Below, one piece after another: positions 1 through 11,200 of a stretch of 64,000 nucleotides of DNA. Both the position numbers and the translations under genes were made by a program. How positions within the stretch are numbered: the first letter of the stretch is position 1; the number at the start of each line of letters is the position of its first letter. The notes beneath the pieces were generated by a model, which saw only the letters and a program-made list of their open reading frames with translations, did no database searches and had not been told where the DNA came from. This DNA is from Rhynchonema sp. JSB1_4 (lineage: Eukaryota; Nematoda; Chromadorea; Monhysterida; Xyalidae): positions 62,001 through 126,000 of the forward strand of contig JASAMV010004882.1 of NCBI GenBank assembly GCA_030248065.1, written 5' to 3'.

Positions 1-1
1 T

Positions 2-227
2 GGGTGATATTTTCGAAACGGTGTAAAGGTCAGTTGGGTGTAAAGGTCGGTGGAAAGCTCGGTCGACAGCTCAGTGTGATAGACCTCGGTGTAAACTTGA
101 AACATTCCACGTTAATAACAGGCAATGTTTCACGTTTACACCGAGCTACGCCGACCGAGCTTTCGACCGAACTTTACGCCGACCTTTACGCCCAACTGAC
201 CGTTACACCGTTTCGAAAATTCCACCC
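2..227. mobile_element. palindromic MITE, copy 1
   Basis: A 226-bp element that is close to one long inverted repeat. It starts GGGTGATATTTTCGAAACGG and ends with the near complement CGAAAATTCCACCC, with a short asymmetric centre near 105-135. Two further copies lie at 11723-11936 and 30079-30303. This copy is nearly identical to the 30 kb copy, so the two are probably recent. No coding capacity. It sits upstream of the left-edge zinc-finger exons, in an intron or flank of that gene. Confidence 0.85.
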
Positions 228-306
228 AATAAAGTTGTTGCACTCATCTTTCACACACACAAAGTTCATAGTTTATATAAACTTATTCGAAATAAAAAAT
301 ACTGAC

Positions 307-971
307 CGACGGAGCCACAGGCGTGATTCGGATGAAAGCGCGAGATTTAACCAGACTCATGTGTTCTTTCAGTCGCTGCTGCATCGTTTCATCACCGCTC
401 CACGCAAGCAATGCGTTCTGGGAGGAAAGGCATACGTGAAGAACCAACATCAAGACGTGTGTCAATAGATGGAATTTACAAACTTTCGATGGACCGGACT
501 CGGATAAATCCGCTGTATAGTCCAACCACGAGCTCATGAGAGACGACTCTTTTTAAAGCTCGCTTGACCAGATTCAAAAATGCGCCGGTTACACGGGTTT
601 TCACAAACAAAAGAATTTCGGAAATTGTGGAGGACCGACACTATCACGAGCAAACGACCGGGTTTCAAAATACTCACCTTGGGCATTTCGTCGCCGTGTA
701 CAGCTTCGGCATGCAAGGAACCCTGGAACCACGCAAAGTTAAGAAATGCAAAATTATCAAGCTTATGAAATAATCAAGGGTCGGGATCGTGGTAGGATAC
801 CTGCTTGATTGATGCCATCGACACACCACAGCCTTTGCACATAAACGGCGTGTATTTGAGATGCACCAGGGACACGTGTTCGTACACGTTCTCGTAATCG
901 GTGAACTCTTCCGAGCAGCCGTCGTAATGACAGACGTACACTTTGTGCGGCTCGTTTGACATCGACGACAT
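307..971 (-). CDS. C2H2 zinc-finger protein, first three exons (runs off left edge)
   Basis: Exons on the minus strand: 801-971 (start ATG at 969-971), 678-722, 307-417; all junctions are phase 0 with GT donors at 800, 677 and 306. Exon 1 encodes a finger of the form C-x4-C-x12-H-x4-H. A second finger, C-x2-C-x12-H-x4-H, is completed only when exons 1 and 2 are joined (CKGC...SLHAEAVH), which supports the splice. Exon 3 adds a charged, finger-free stretch (NALLAWSGDETMQQ...). The rest of the gene lies beyond position 1. Family within C2H2 proteins cannot be named. A partial palindromic repeat (about 514-625) occupies the intron between exons 2 and 3. Confidence 0.75.
514..625. repeat. partial copy of the 57 kb TATAGTCC palindromic element
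   Basis: The stretch beginning TATAGTCCAACCACGAGCTC matches, in inverted orientation, one arm of the element at 57350-57708, including a shared run through TTTTTAAAGC and CACGGGTTTTC. Only one arm is evident here. It lies within the zinc-finger intron. Confidence 0.6.
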
Positions 972-1219
972 TGTGGTGACACTCGCTTTATGCTGTTGTT
1001 TCTGTCTGTTGTGTGCTATTTTATGTTGTTGTTGTTTTGTGGCTTTTTTGTTAACTGGGTTAACGTTATCCTAAATTCAATTGGGAGATTTACAACCGAA
1101 CATTTTTTGGCAGGGTTTATTCTGTCAAAAACGGCCACATAAAGGCCCGCTCTTCCCACGAGGGTACCTCTGTTCCGCCTTCGAAAAAAGTGGGGTACAG
1201 TACAGTACAGCCTGTTCCC

Positions 1220-2022
1220 CAGTGTAGTTCCTGGTCCGGAGGGGGAACAGGCGGTACCCCCTTTTTTTCGGAGGGGGAACAGACGTACCCACCTGGGGGG
1301 AAGGGGGGAGGACCCAAATTTGGAGAAAAGTCATTCTTTGAGGTCGAAAATTTGGCTCATTTTTGCCCGTTCTTGGAAAAAAATCACAATAAAAAGGGTA
1401 TTTTGGCGATTTTTGACGACATTGACCTGAAATCACTCATTTTATGCCTAAAAATGCCTATTTTACGCCAAAATTTGGCTATTTTAGGCAAAAATTGGGG
1501 GAGCAGACGTACCCGGAGGGGGAACAGTGGGGCAGGCGTACCATGGAGCAATGGTGTGGCTGGGGGGGGGGGGGGTGGGGGGTCCCCCCCAAGGTACAGT
1601 AGGCAGTAGGTAGGTTGCCGCCCCTCGCCTGGTACAGTAGGTAGGTTGCCGCCCCTCCCCTGGTACAGTAGGTAGGTTGCCGCCCCACCTAACTTTTCAC
1701 CCAAAACATTCATTTTTGGCTTAAAATTGCATAAAATTAGCATATTTGTCTGCAAATAGGCGAAAAATCGCGCGCTGCGCGCGAAATTAGTGTTTTAGGC
1801 CACATTTTCTTCAGTATTTAGACATAAAAAATTTCGGTTTCCAGATGACCCCCCCCCAAGTGGTACGACCCCCCCCCTAGCTCGGCTGGTACAGTAGGTA
1901 GGTTGCCGCCCCGCATTTTGGGTGGTACAGTAGGTTGCCGCCCCGCCTGGGTAGCTACACCACTGCCATGGAGGGGGAACAGACGTACCCGAGGGGACCC
2001 CTTCTCCCCAGGAACGACACTG
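1220..2022. mobile_element. hAT-type non-autonomous element (outer), TSD CTGTTCCC
   Basis: Begins CAGTGTAGTTCCTGG and ends CCAGGAACGACACTG, flanked by a perfect 8-bp direct duplication CTGTTCCC (1212-1219 and 2023-2030). The motif GAGGGGGAACAGACGTACC recurs on both sides of an AT-rich core. A second element (1549-1965) is inserted within it. No ORF resembles a transposase. Confidence 0.85.
1549..1965. mobile_element. hAT-type element nested in 1220-2022, TSD CCATGGAG
   Basis: 417 bp, ends CAATGGTGTGGCTG / TAGCTACACCACTG, perfect duplication CCATGGAG at 1541-1548 and 1966-1973. It carries repeats of GGTACAGTAGGTAGGTTGCC and a GCGCGCTGCGCGCG palindrome near 1768-1783. It is a reverse-oriented relative of 7154-7528 and 62440-62782. 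Confidence 0.85.
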
Positions 2023-2807
2023 CTGTTCCCCCTCCGGACCAAGGAAGGGTGGGGTGTCCGGCCCTGTCCTCCAAATCTCCGGTCCGCCCTGGCCCGGCCA
2101 GGAGAAAAAACACCAAAATCGCGGGCCGGCCCTGGCCGAGGTCGGGCCGACCCGATTGCGACATCTGATGGAGGGCCCCCGCCCCGGAATAGAGCCCCCC
2201 CGTAATAGAGCCCCAAAATGGGGTCAGTGAATTAATAGAGCCCCCCGTAATACCGTAAAAACCTAAATACAGCCCCCCGGAATAGAGCCCCCCAAAAAGG
2301 GGTCAATGAATTAATAGAGCCCCCCCCCGGAATAGAGCCTCCCCCTAAAGTAACATCCCCTATACAGTAGTGTAGTGTAGCTTGATAGTGGTGCACAGGT
2401 CCATTTATGCACGTTTGTTGTTCGTTCAAAGCACATAATACGCCTCCTTATTGACGAATAGACACAAATAAATGCGATTACAAACGAAAAAACATCTTTT
2501 CAAACCCCTTTTTGGGGTTTTTGGGGTACCGTATTGTCGGAAATAGAACTCGGGGGGTCTATTTTTTCACTGGGGTCATTTTGGGGTGGGGGGTTCAATT
2601 TATGGGGGGGTTATATTTTTCACTTGGCCCCCGACGAAAAAAATCATTGTTAATAAGGCCCATAAACATGGCTTGTTTTCGGTATTTTCTAACTTCAACA
2701 GCGGCAATTATGGTTAAAAAGCTGTATTCTGTTGTGTACGCAAGCTTAAACAACGTTTGACACAACAACACAGCCCTACCATACCACTAATCTGTGGTAC
2801 GGTGAAG

Positions 2808-3591
2808 CAGTGTAGTACTTGGTCAGGGTGTTGACGATAGATAGATTGGGACCCGAAATGTGTTGACGATAGATAGATGACCCAAGTCCGAAATCTGGGG
2901 GGGGGGGTCGACCCAAACTTGTTGACGATAGATAGATGGTGGGGGGGGGGTCGCCAAAAATCAAGGTATAGTATAGTGCATTAAGTAGATAATAATGTGT
3001 AAATATTAATGAAAATGTGTATAGATGTACTAAATCCGCGCGTAGCGCGCGATTTTTGCCTATTTATGGTGAAAAATACCGATTTTGAGCCATTTTGAGG
3101 CAAAAATGTCAATTTTGGGTTCGAAATGTGTTGACGATAGGATAGATAAAGGCAGTCTACGGGAGGTTGTCACTCAGCCCCCGAATACCGTAACCCACCG
3201 TAATTTTGATCTGCAAGGATCGTGTCGAGACCATTTTGGTTTTTATCTATGTTTTGCGTGTTAGCGCCAACACCAACCAACATTTCCAAGTTTTGGTGAT
3301 CGACGCGCATGATGACAATTTCCAGCTTGCTGCCGCTAATACACGTGTCGATAAGCAGCGATCAGCAAGGTTCTCGCAACGATCTCGCTTGCGGTGGGTT
3401 ACGGTATTCGGGGGCTGAGTGACAACCTCCCGTAGACTGCCTTTAGATTGTTCCCAAAATTTGTTGACGATAGATAGATTTGCCCATATGTGTTGACGAT
3501 AGATAGATGAAATCAAAAAGTGTTGACGATAGATAGATGAATTTGGGGGGGACCCCCCCCCCCCCGCCCCCCCCCCCCAAGTACTACCCTG
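2808..3591. mobile_element. hAT-type element, TSD CGGTGAAG
   Basis: 784 bp, ends CAGTGTAGTACTTGG / CCAAGTACTACCCTG, with a perfect 8-bp duplication CGGTGAAG (2800-2807, 3592-3599). Its repeated internal motif is TTGACGATAGATAGAT. A different palindromic element (about 3149-3443) is inserted in it. Confidence 0.85.
3149..3443. mobile_element. palindromic element inside 2808-3591
   Basis: Arms of more than 50 bp start AAGGCAGTCTACGGGAGG and end CCTCCCGTAGACTGCCTT, flanked by TA on both sides, which would fit a Tc1/mariner-type MITE. No coding capacity. Confidence 0.6.
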
Positions 3592-3613
3592 CGGTGAAGG
3601 TTGGGGTGGGGTT

Positions 3614-4471
3614 CAGAGATCGGAAACGGGCTGGCCCGGCCCGGCCCGGCCCGGTACCCGGGCCGGGCCGGGCCGCGATTTTGGAGTTGGTCGACCGGGC
3701 CGGGCCGGGCCGGGCCGGAGATTTGGGGGGACCGGGCCGGGCCGGGCCGAGCAGCCCGGCCCGGTCCGGCCCGGTATGCCTAAATTTGAACGAAATTACC
3801 ATTTTTTGAACCAAAATTTTCAAAATTTTTGCGCTTCGCGCAATAACATTTCCTAGTTCTTGATCCTTTCAGTCATCGTTTTGAAGAAAGAAGCAGTACC
3901 GTAGCTACCCATACCCAGGCCTTTGCTTTGCAGCAATCAACATACTGTACCACCAAAAAAGCCTGCCTGCAATCAACCTACCTACTGTACCGACCGGCCG
4001 AGCTGGGGGGAGTCGTCCGGGAACAAAATTTATGTCTACATATTGATGAGAATGTATTCTTAAGCGCTAATTATTTTTCGCCTATATGGAGTAAAAAAAT
4101 ACCGATTTTAAACCATTTTGAGTCAAAAATTATACCTACTACTGTACAAACCGGGGCGGCGACTTACGTACTGCATCAGGATGGCGCGTCAGTCTACTGT
4201 CTACGTACCTACCTACCTTACCTACCTACCCTTCCCCCCAGCTGTACCAGTGAAAACAAGCATTCTGCAGAAAATTTTCGAATTTTTTTCAGCTTTTTGG
4301 ACTTTTTTAGTTTTCAGCCCTTGAAAATTGGCTGACCGGGCCGGGCCGACCTCAAGCCAAAACGGGCCGGGCCGGGCCGACCTGCAGCCCTCCACCGGGC
4401 CGGGCCGGGCCGGGCTTTTCGCCGACCGGGCCGGGCCGGGCCGACTTTACCCGGCCCGTTTCCGATCTCTG
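3614..4471. mobile_element. hAT-type element with GGCCGGGCC arrays, TSD GTGGGGTT
   Basis: 858 bp, ends CAGAGATCGGAAACGGGC / GCCCGTTTCCGATCTCTG, perfect duplication GTGGGGTT (3606-3613, 4472-4479). Subterminal arrays of GGGCCGGGCC lie on both sides. A degraded element of the TACTGTACC type appears to be inserted in the middle (about 3897-4253), without a clean duplication. Confidence 0.8.
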
Positions 4472-5200
4472 GTGGGGTTCCAACCAAGTTCCATTAATGG
4501 GGGGTTGTATTTTTGATTTCGAGCCATTAAGGGGGGTTCGATTAATGGGGGGTTCTATTTCCGGCAATACGGTATTTCTGGGAACAATTTTTTCAGGTTC
4601 GGGTCAGTGAATTAATAGAGCCCTCCCGGAATAGAGCCCCCCGTAATACCCCCCAAAATGGGGTCAGTCAGTTAATAGGGCCCCTTCTATTTAGGTTTTT
4701 AGGGTTGGTATGCACATTTTTTGTGGGATCCAAATGGACCCGGTTTGTAGAAACGTAATCACAAAACATGGTTTCCCAAGAAAATTTTGCAAATTTTGGC
4801 TTTTTTGGACGATTTTTTCCTTTGACCTGAAAATCGGGGCCGCGATTTTGGACATTTAAATTAAATCGGGCCATGGGGCCGGAGTTTTGGTCAGTCGGGC
4901 CGCGATCCTAATCTCTGCTGCCTTGAAAATTGGCTGACCGGGCCGGGCCGACCTGTTTAGGTACCCGGCCCGTGTTTCCGATCTCTGCTCTGTCTGGCTG
5001 GCTCCGACGGAAACGTAGTGTCATAAGCTGAAGTCCTAGAGATTCTTCTCTTGTCATTTCAGGCAAAACGCGGCGCGGCTCCTGACAGGAACGCAAGTTT
5101 TTCACGTTTTTCATTTTCGCTTTCACCTTTTCGAAACCGCAAGAAAGGAAAATCACCGCGGAAACACCCTTGTTTGGCGAACGCAGGAAATTGATGCATC

Positions 5201-8200
5201 ATGCTGCCGTGCACCACCAAATTGGGGGGATTGCGTACAATTGGAAAACGTATAATTCCTCAGGTTTGTTTGTTGTTTGTTTTTTCTTGAGGGCTGTGGT
5301 GGAAGGTGGAACCTATGTTGCAAAATCGTTTTAAAAAGGCCCAAAACAGCTGAAAGCGACCCCTTTTCGTGCCTGAAACCGGGAATTACCGTATTGTCGG
5401 AAATAGCGTCCCCTTTGATCAGTGTAGTGCAGTGTAGTTCCTGGTCCGGCGCGGCGGTTAGTGTACCTACCCCTTTTTTCCGTGCGGCGGTTAGTGTACC
5501 TCCCTGGGGGGAAGGGGGGGGGGAAGACCCAAATTCACGAAAAAGTCACTTTTTGAGGTAGAAAATTTGACCGATTTATGGCCCTTTTTGAAAAAAAATC
5601 TCTATAAAAAGGGTATTCTGGCGACTTTTGACAACATCGACCTAAAAATCACCCATTTTAGGCCTAAAAATGTCCATTTTAGGCCTAAAAATGTATATTT
5701 TGGGCAAAAATTGAGGCGGTTAGTGTACCTGGCGCGGCGGTTAGTGTACTAGTGTACCTTTGTCGCGGCGGTTAGTGTACCTTTGGGGGGGACCCCCCCC
5801 CCTCCCCCCCCCCAGGAACTACACTGGTGTAGTGGCAGGCAAATGGTTGCAAGGTACCCTTGGGGGGGATGGATCCAGATGGTTGCAAGGTACCCCCCTA
5901 CCCAGCCTCCGGAAGGTTGCAAGGTACCCCTGAGGTCCGAAAAAAGGGTGTTTTTTACATGCATTATACTGCAAATTTGGCCGAAAAATAGGTACTTTTT
6001 TGCATTTTGGCCGAAAATTTGCCTAAAACACCTTTTATATGGAGGTTTGCGCGCGGAGCGCGCGAATTTTGGCGTTTTGAGGTCGAAAAACACCCATTTT
6101 TGCCTATAAAAACCATAAATTGATGGTTGCAAGGTACCCTCCGGGGTGGTTGCAAGGTACCTACCCTTCCCCCCCCCATCCCCCCCAAGGGGGTGGTTGC
6201 AAGGTACCTACTCCTTAGGGGGGGGAATCCCCCCCAGCCACTACACTGCCTTTGATTGACCGGCACTTTTCCCATTTTTTGCCTTAGATAGGCTACCTAG
6301 GCATTTTTGGCCTAAAATGGGCATTCTACGTTTTTAGAATGTGTGATTTTTAGGTTAGTGTTATGTTATTGTTATCACAAAGCAGGCCAAAACACCCTTT
6401 TTATGGAATTTTTTTTCCAAAGCGGTGCAAAAATAGGTCAAGTTTTACACCTCAAAAAGTGACTTTTTCCTGAAATTGATCTTCCCCCTTCTCCCCCAAG
6501 GAGATATACATACCGTAAAAACCTAAATAGAGCCCCCCCCCCGGAATAGAGCCCCCCCTCGGAATATCGATCGAAAATAACACCGGATTTGGAACGCTCT
6601 CGCTGAGAAACAAAAATAATTTCTTGAAAATGGGGCCAGTGAATTAATAGAGCCCCCCTTGTATTTATTTTTTTACGGTACACTAATTCCCCCGCTAAAA
6701 ATGGGGAGGTTACCCTAATCCCTCGTCGGATTAGGAACTACCCTGACAGGTAAGGTAGTAATCGACTGCCTTTTCTGTCCAGTCGCCCCGTTTTGATTGT
6801 CCAGGTCATCGGCTTCGCCGTCCGTGTCCGTGGCTTTTCTCAGTGATTGTGTTTATGTTTATGTTATGATCGGCCTCGATCGCTGAACGTGAACGGTAAG
6901 GTGTACCCTGATTATCAGGTGCAGCGATGTCTCTACTCTAACACCTCAACGTCCACCGACATCTCAAATGAGTACCCGATAATCGATCATGCGTACGATT
7001 GTGTCGTCGTCGGCGCTGGTTTGTCGGAGTTTCCTGTGTTTTTTATAACGCGCAAAAACAGAATGCCGTACAAATATAGTATGTTATTATGCCAGTAATT
7101 TATAATGTTGAAAAAAATTTTTCCCAAAAAATTACCGGTACCTGAGGCTGGAGCAGTGGTGTAGCTACCCAGGCGGGGCGGCAACCTACCTACTGTACCA
7201 GCCGAGCTAGGGGGGGGGTCGTACCACTTGGGGGGTCATCTGGAAACCGAAATTTTTTATGTCTAAATACTGAAGAAAATGTGGCCTAAAACACAAATTT
7301 CGCGCACAGCGCGCGATTTTTCGCCTATTTGCAAACAAATATGCTAATTTTATGCAATTTTAAGCCAAAAATGAATGTTTTGGGTGAAAAGTTAGGTGGG
7401 ACGGCAACCTACCTACTGTACCAGGCAGGGGAGGGGCGGCAACCTACCTACTGCACCAGGTGAGGGGCGGCAACCCACCTACTGTACCAAGGGGGACCCC
7501 CCACTCCCCCCCCCCAGCTACACCATTGGGCTGGAGGGAAAACACCATTTTTAGTTAGATCGTTTTTGGCTTGTTTATTGCTTCGCACTCGCGAGGTCAG
7601 TTGTACTGGCGGAAAAACCGTTTTTTTATATTTCGCGAAAAAAAACCGAAAAAAAACGGGAAAAAACGATGTTTGGAAGTTTTTGGGCGATAACGGTGGC
7701 ATTAGCATAACACTTTGCATTGCGCGCATCGGCCTCCTGATCCGGTACCAACGTGGTCCGTCGGTCGAAACACTGCATTTATTGTTTACTCTCAGGTGGT
7801 GCCGGCCTTCGTGCTGCGATGGGCCTGGTGGAAAGCGGTTTCAAAACGGCGGTGGTCACCAAATTGTTCCCAACTCGATCGCACACCGTCGCTGCGCAAG
7901 GCGGCATCAACGCAGCTTTGGGCAATATGGAGCCGGATGATTGGAAGTGGCATTTCTACGATACGGTCAAAGGTGCACGAGTTGGTATTTGGGCGATGCG
8001 AAGAAATCTTGCTCATTTGATTTGTTTTTTTTGTTAGGTTCCGATTGGTTGGGTGACCAAGACGCCATTCACTACATGACACGCGAAGCACCACGATCGG
8101 TGATCGAGCTCGAAAACTATGGCATGCCATTCAGGTGAAAGAATTTAAAATCAGATTGACAGTCGATTTTTTTGTGACAACAAAGCTAAGAAAATTTATT

Positions 8201-11200
8201 TCAGTCGTACCAAGGATGGCAAGATCTACCAGCGAGGATTCGGTGGTCAATCATACAATTACGGCAAAGGTGGACAGGCGCATCGCACGTGTGCTGTTGC
8301 CGATCGAACTGGTCATAACTTATTTTAATTTAATCTTTCTTTTCTCAAAAATTTGTGAATCTTATGTTGTTTCCAGGTCACAGTATGTTGCACACGTTGT
8401 ATGGCGCATCGCTCAAACACGACTGTAAATATTTTGTCGAGTATTTCGCAATGGATCTGCTGATGGAGGGCGGAAAGTGCAAGGTCGGTGCATTTATTTT
8501 CTCGTCTGTGCATTTATTGCGTTTTTTTTAAATTTTGCCTTCAATTTCCACTGTTTTTCCATGTGTGCAACATGCAACTTGATAATTCAGGGTATAATTG
8601 CACTTAACCTTGACGACGGTTCCATTCATCGTTTCCGCGCCCACAGCACTGTGCTCGCCACCGGCGGCTACCATCGCGCTTATTTCAGGTTTATTATTTT
8701 TGTTTTAAAATTAAAAAAAATTGATGTGAAATGAAACATCAGCCAGTATTTTCCAGTTGTACTGGCGCGCACACATGTACGGGTGACGGGTCAGCAATGG
8801 TGACACGGGCTGGACTACCCAACAGTGACATGGAGTTTGTGCAGTTCCACCCGACCGGTATCTATGGCAGCGGTTGTTTGATCACCGAAGGCAGTAGAGG
8901 TAATTTATCTATTGTTTTGAAAAACAATTTTTCCAGATATTTCAAGTTTGTATTTACTGGCGTTTGATTTCAGGCGAAGGCGGCTATCTGGTGAACAGTG
9001 AAGGCGAACGATTTATGCCCAAATACGCACCAACCGCCATGGATTTGGCCAGCCGTGACGTGGTAAGTGCTTTTGTTGAACAAACTTTTCAAGTGTGGGA
9101 TAAGGAACTTTGCCAATGCTTCCGGTTTTATCTTTTGAGCGATATACAAGTGTATCTGGTGTGTGTTTTGTATATTGGACATGGATCTGTTTATGATGGT
9201 GTATCTACAGTTTGGTGCAGTATATTGGTTGGGGATGGGAAAGTCAGTTTGCTTGCGGTTTGATGTATGTTCAGGTATCGTTTTGCATCAGGTCGCATTT
9301 TTTCTCTTGGCTTTCGGTCTCTTCGATCTGTAGTGCCGATAATTGGCGATGAACGCCATTGAATGACAAAGCACGCCCACTAAACACGACGCGACCATAG
9401 CCCACAGCCAAGGCACCTGCAATTGATGCAGATTGGGTAAACTTTATGCAACATTATTCAACTTCAATTGGAACGCACCCCGGTGGCAATAGCCATCTTG
9501 GACTGCAAAGCGCCGGTCGTCAGCAGCAGTCCGCTGCAAAGCACGTCGGCTTGCAACGTTAGATTGAGCATTCGCGGCCGCAACGCGTGTTGGTCGATAT
9601 CGATATGTTTGCGATTAAAGTCGAATATTAGCAGACTGGAAGAAATCATTTTGTAGTGTCGTTTTCGTTGACAGCGGTTTATGAGCCTGATTAGTCAAGG
9701 CAGACGAGACGCACTTGGCCACGGTCACCATGCCACAGGCAATCGCGTTCGCCGTTGAAATGTATCCGTTAATATCGTCCGTTTCGGTTGAATCGGTGGT
9801 AACGACCTAAATACGAAGCGTTGAGCTCTTTTTGTGGAATGAAAATTTGAATAGTTCAGTTCCTTTTTTTGGAATGAAAAAGGAACAAAGCTGGCCGACC
9901 ATGTAGAGCACATTGGCGATGAACACGAATGTGACGCTGATCAATGCGATGACGTGCGCGATCGAGCTCAGGTTGGGATGTTCGGATAGATGTACGTTCG
10001 TGTGTGTCACCTGCACGAATTGATTGCGATCGTTGTTGATTGTTGATCGCCAAATTGATGCCTCCCGCTTGGAACTCACGTTCTGTTTGTATTCGTCGCG
10101 TAACGGCTTCGAACTTGCATGTCTCGACGACGGTTGCTTGTTGACCATCACTGATCTGCTCGCACTGTTGGTATCATCACGGCCGCTTTTCGCATTGTCG
10201 CCGGTGGCCTCCGTTTGGTCTTTATCTGGCACAATCTTGCTTGAATTGATCCTCTTTTGACGAAATTATGTTTTCACAACCTGGTACGTAGTACGTGTCC
10301 AAGTCGAACCTTTGAGACTATTTTCCGCTCCCGGACCGATTTCTTCACATTCGGATGTTGTCTGCGTATCGCCACCCCACGGCGTTCGATCCCATTGCGT
10401 TTTGTCCATTGCTCGTCCCAGACTCGCCACACTGGCCGTCGAATGACTTTGTGCCTGACCCTTGTCACTACCTGAAATGTTTGTAACGTTTTTGTGCTGT
10501 GAGATGTGATGGAGGCCGTTTTGAGAACTGAATGGTAAATACTCGGATTATATCCTTTCGTCGTTTCCAACATTCTTTTCTTGAGTTTATTCTTTGGATT
10601 TTTCGGTAATTGAACGCTTTTCTGAGGACTCTTTCTCACACTTTCATGCTCGCGCCCCCTGCCTCCTCTGGGTGGCCATGATTTGGTGTCTATTTCCTGA
10701 AAAAAAGTCGGGAGACGGTTCTAAATGTTGTCAAAAAACATTTTTCGATCTTTGTCCCTCACCTTATCATCTGCTTCTGAATTTGTATTTGACATAATCG
10801 ATAGAATATGGTTTCTGGCCGACGCCCTCGGCCCTTCTCCTAAATCGGTCTCCTAAAACTGGCGTAGATCAGCAGCAAGTGTGGGATATTATTTATGTTT
10901 GGGTGAATTCGGTGAATGTGGAGTGGTGTAGTGATGATGCGCACTAAGTAGTGGTTGGTGTTCTAATTTGAAAGTGATAAAGTTTTATTGTCCGTAAGAG
11001 AAATGTATGATGGTTGAGCATCTTTGAGGTGGGACATACGTATTAGTCGTATTGCTTGCGGCCCGGCCCCACGAATTGTAAATACGAAACAAAACAATTT
11101 GTTTCAGGTGAGCCGCGCAATCACAATGGAGATCATGGCCGGTCGCGGCGTGGGCGAGTTGAAAGACCATATTTATCTGCAGCTGCATCATCTTGACCCC

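Larger units (their letters stand above)
972..5200. repeat. transposon-rich intergenic region between zinc-finger gene and SDHA
   Basis: No gene model is supportable here. The stretch is filled with nested hAT-type elements (listed separately), GGCCGGGCC runs, TTGACGATAGATAGAT repeats, and fragments of the ACCGTAAAAACCTAAATA / TTAATAGAGCCCCC family near 2220-2345 and 4600-4690. Open frames here are glycine/proline/arginine-rich readings of G- and C-runs. About 4990-5200 looks unique and is the likely SDHA 5' flank. Confidence 0.8.

Noticed and set aside
1117..4567. Many proline/glycine/arginine-rich ORFs in the left repeat block
   Set aside because: They read through G/C homopolymers and tandem motifs of transposons in several frames at once and show no domain or splice structure.
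8970..9182. Minus-strand ORF over the SDHA exon 9 junction
   Set aside because: It lies opposite conserved SDHA coding sequence and does not fit the exon chain of the nested gene.
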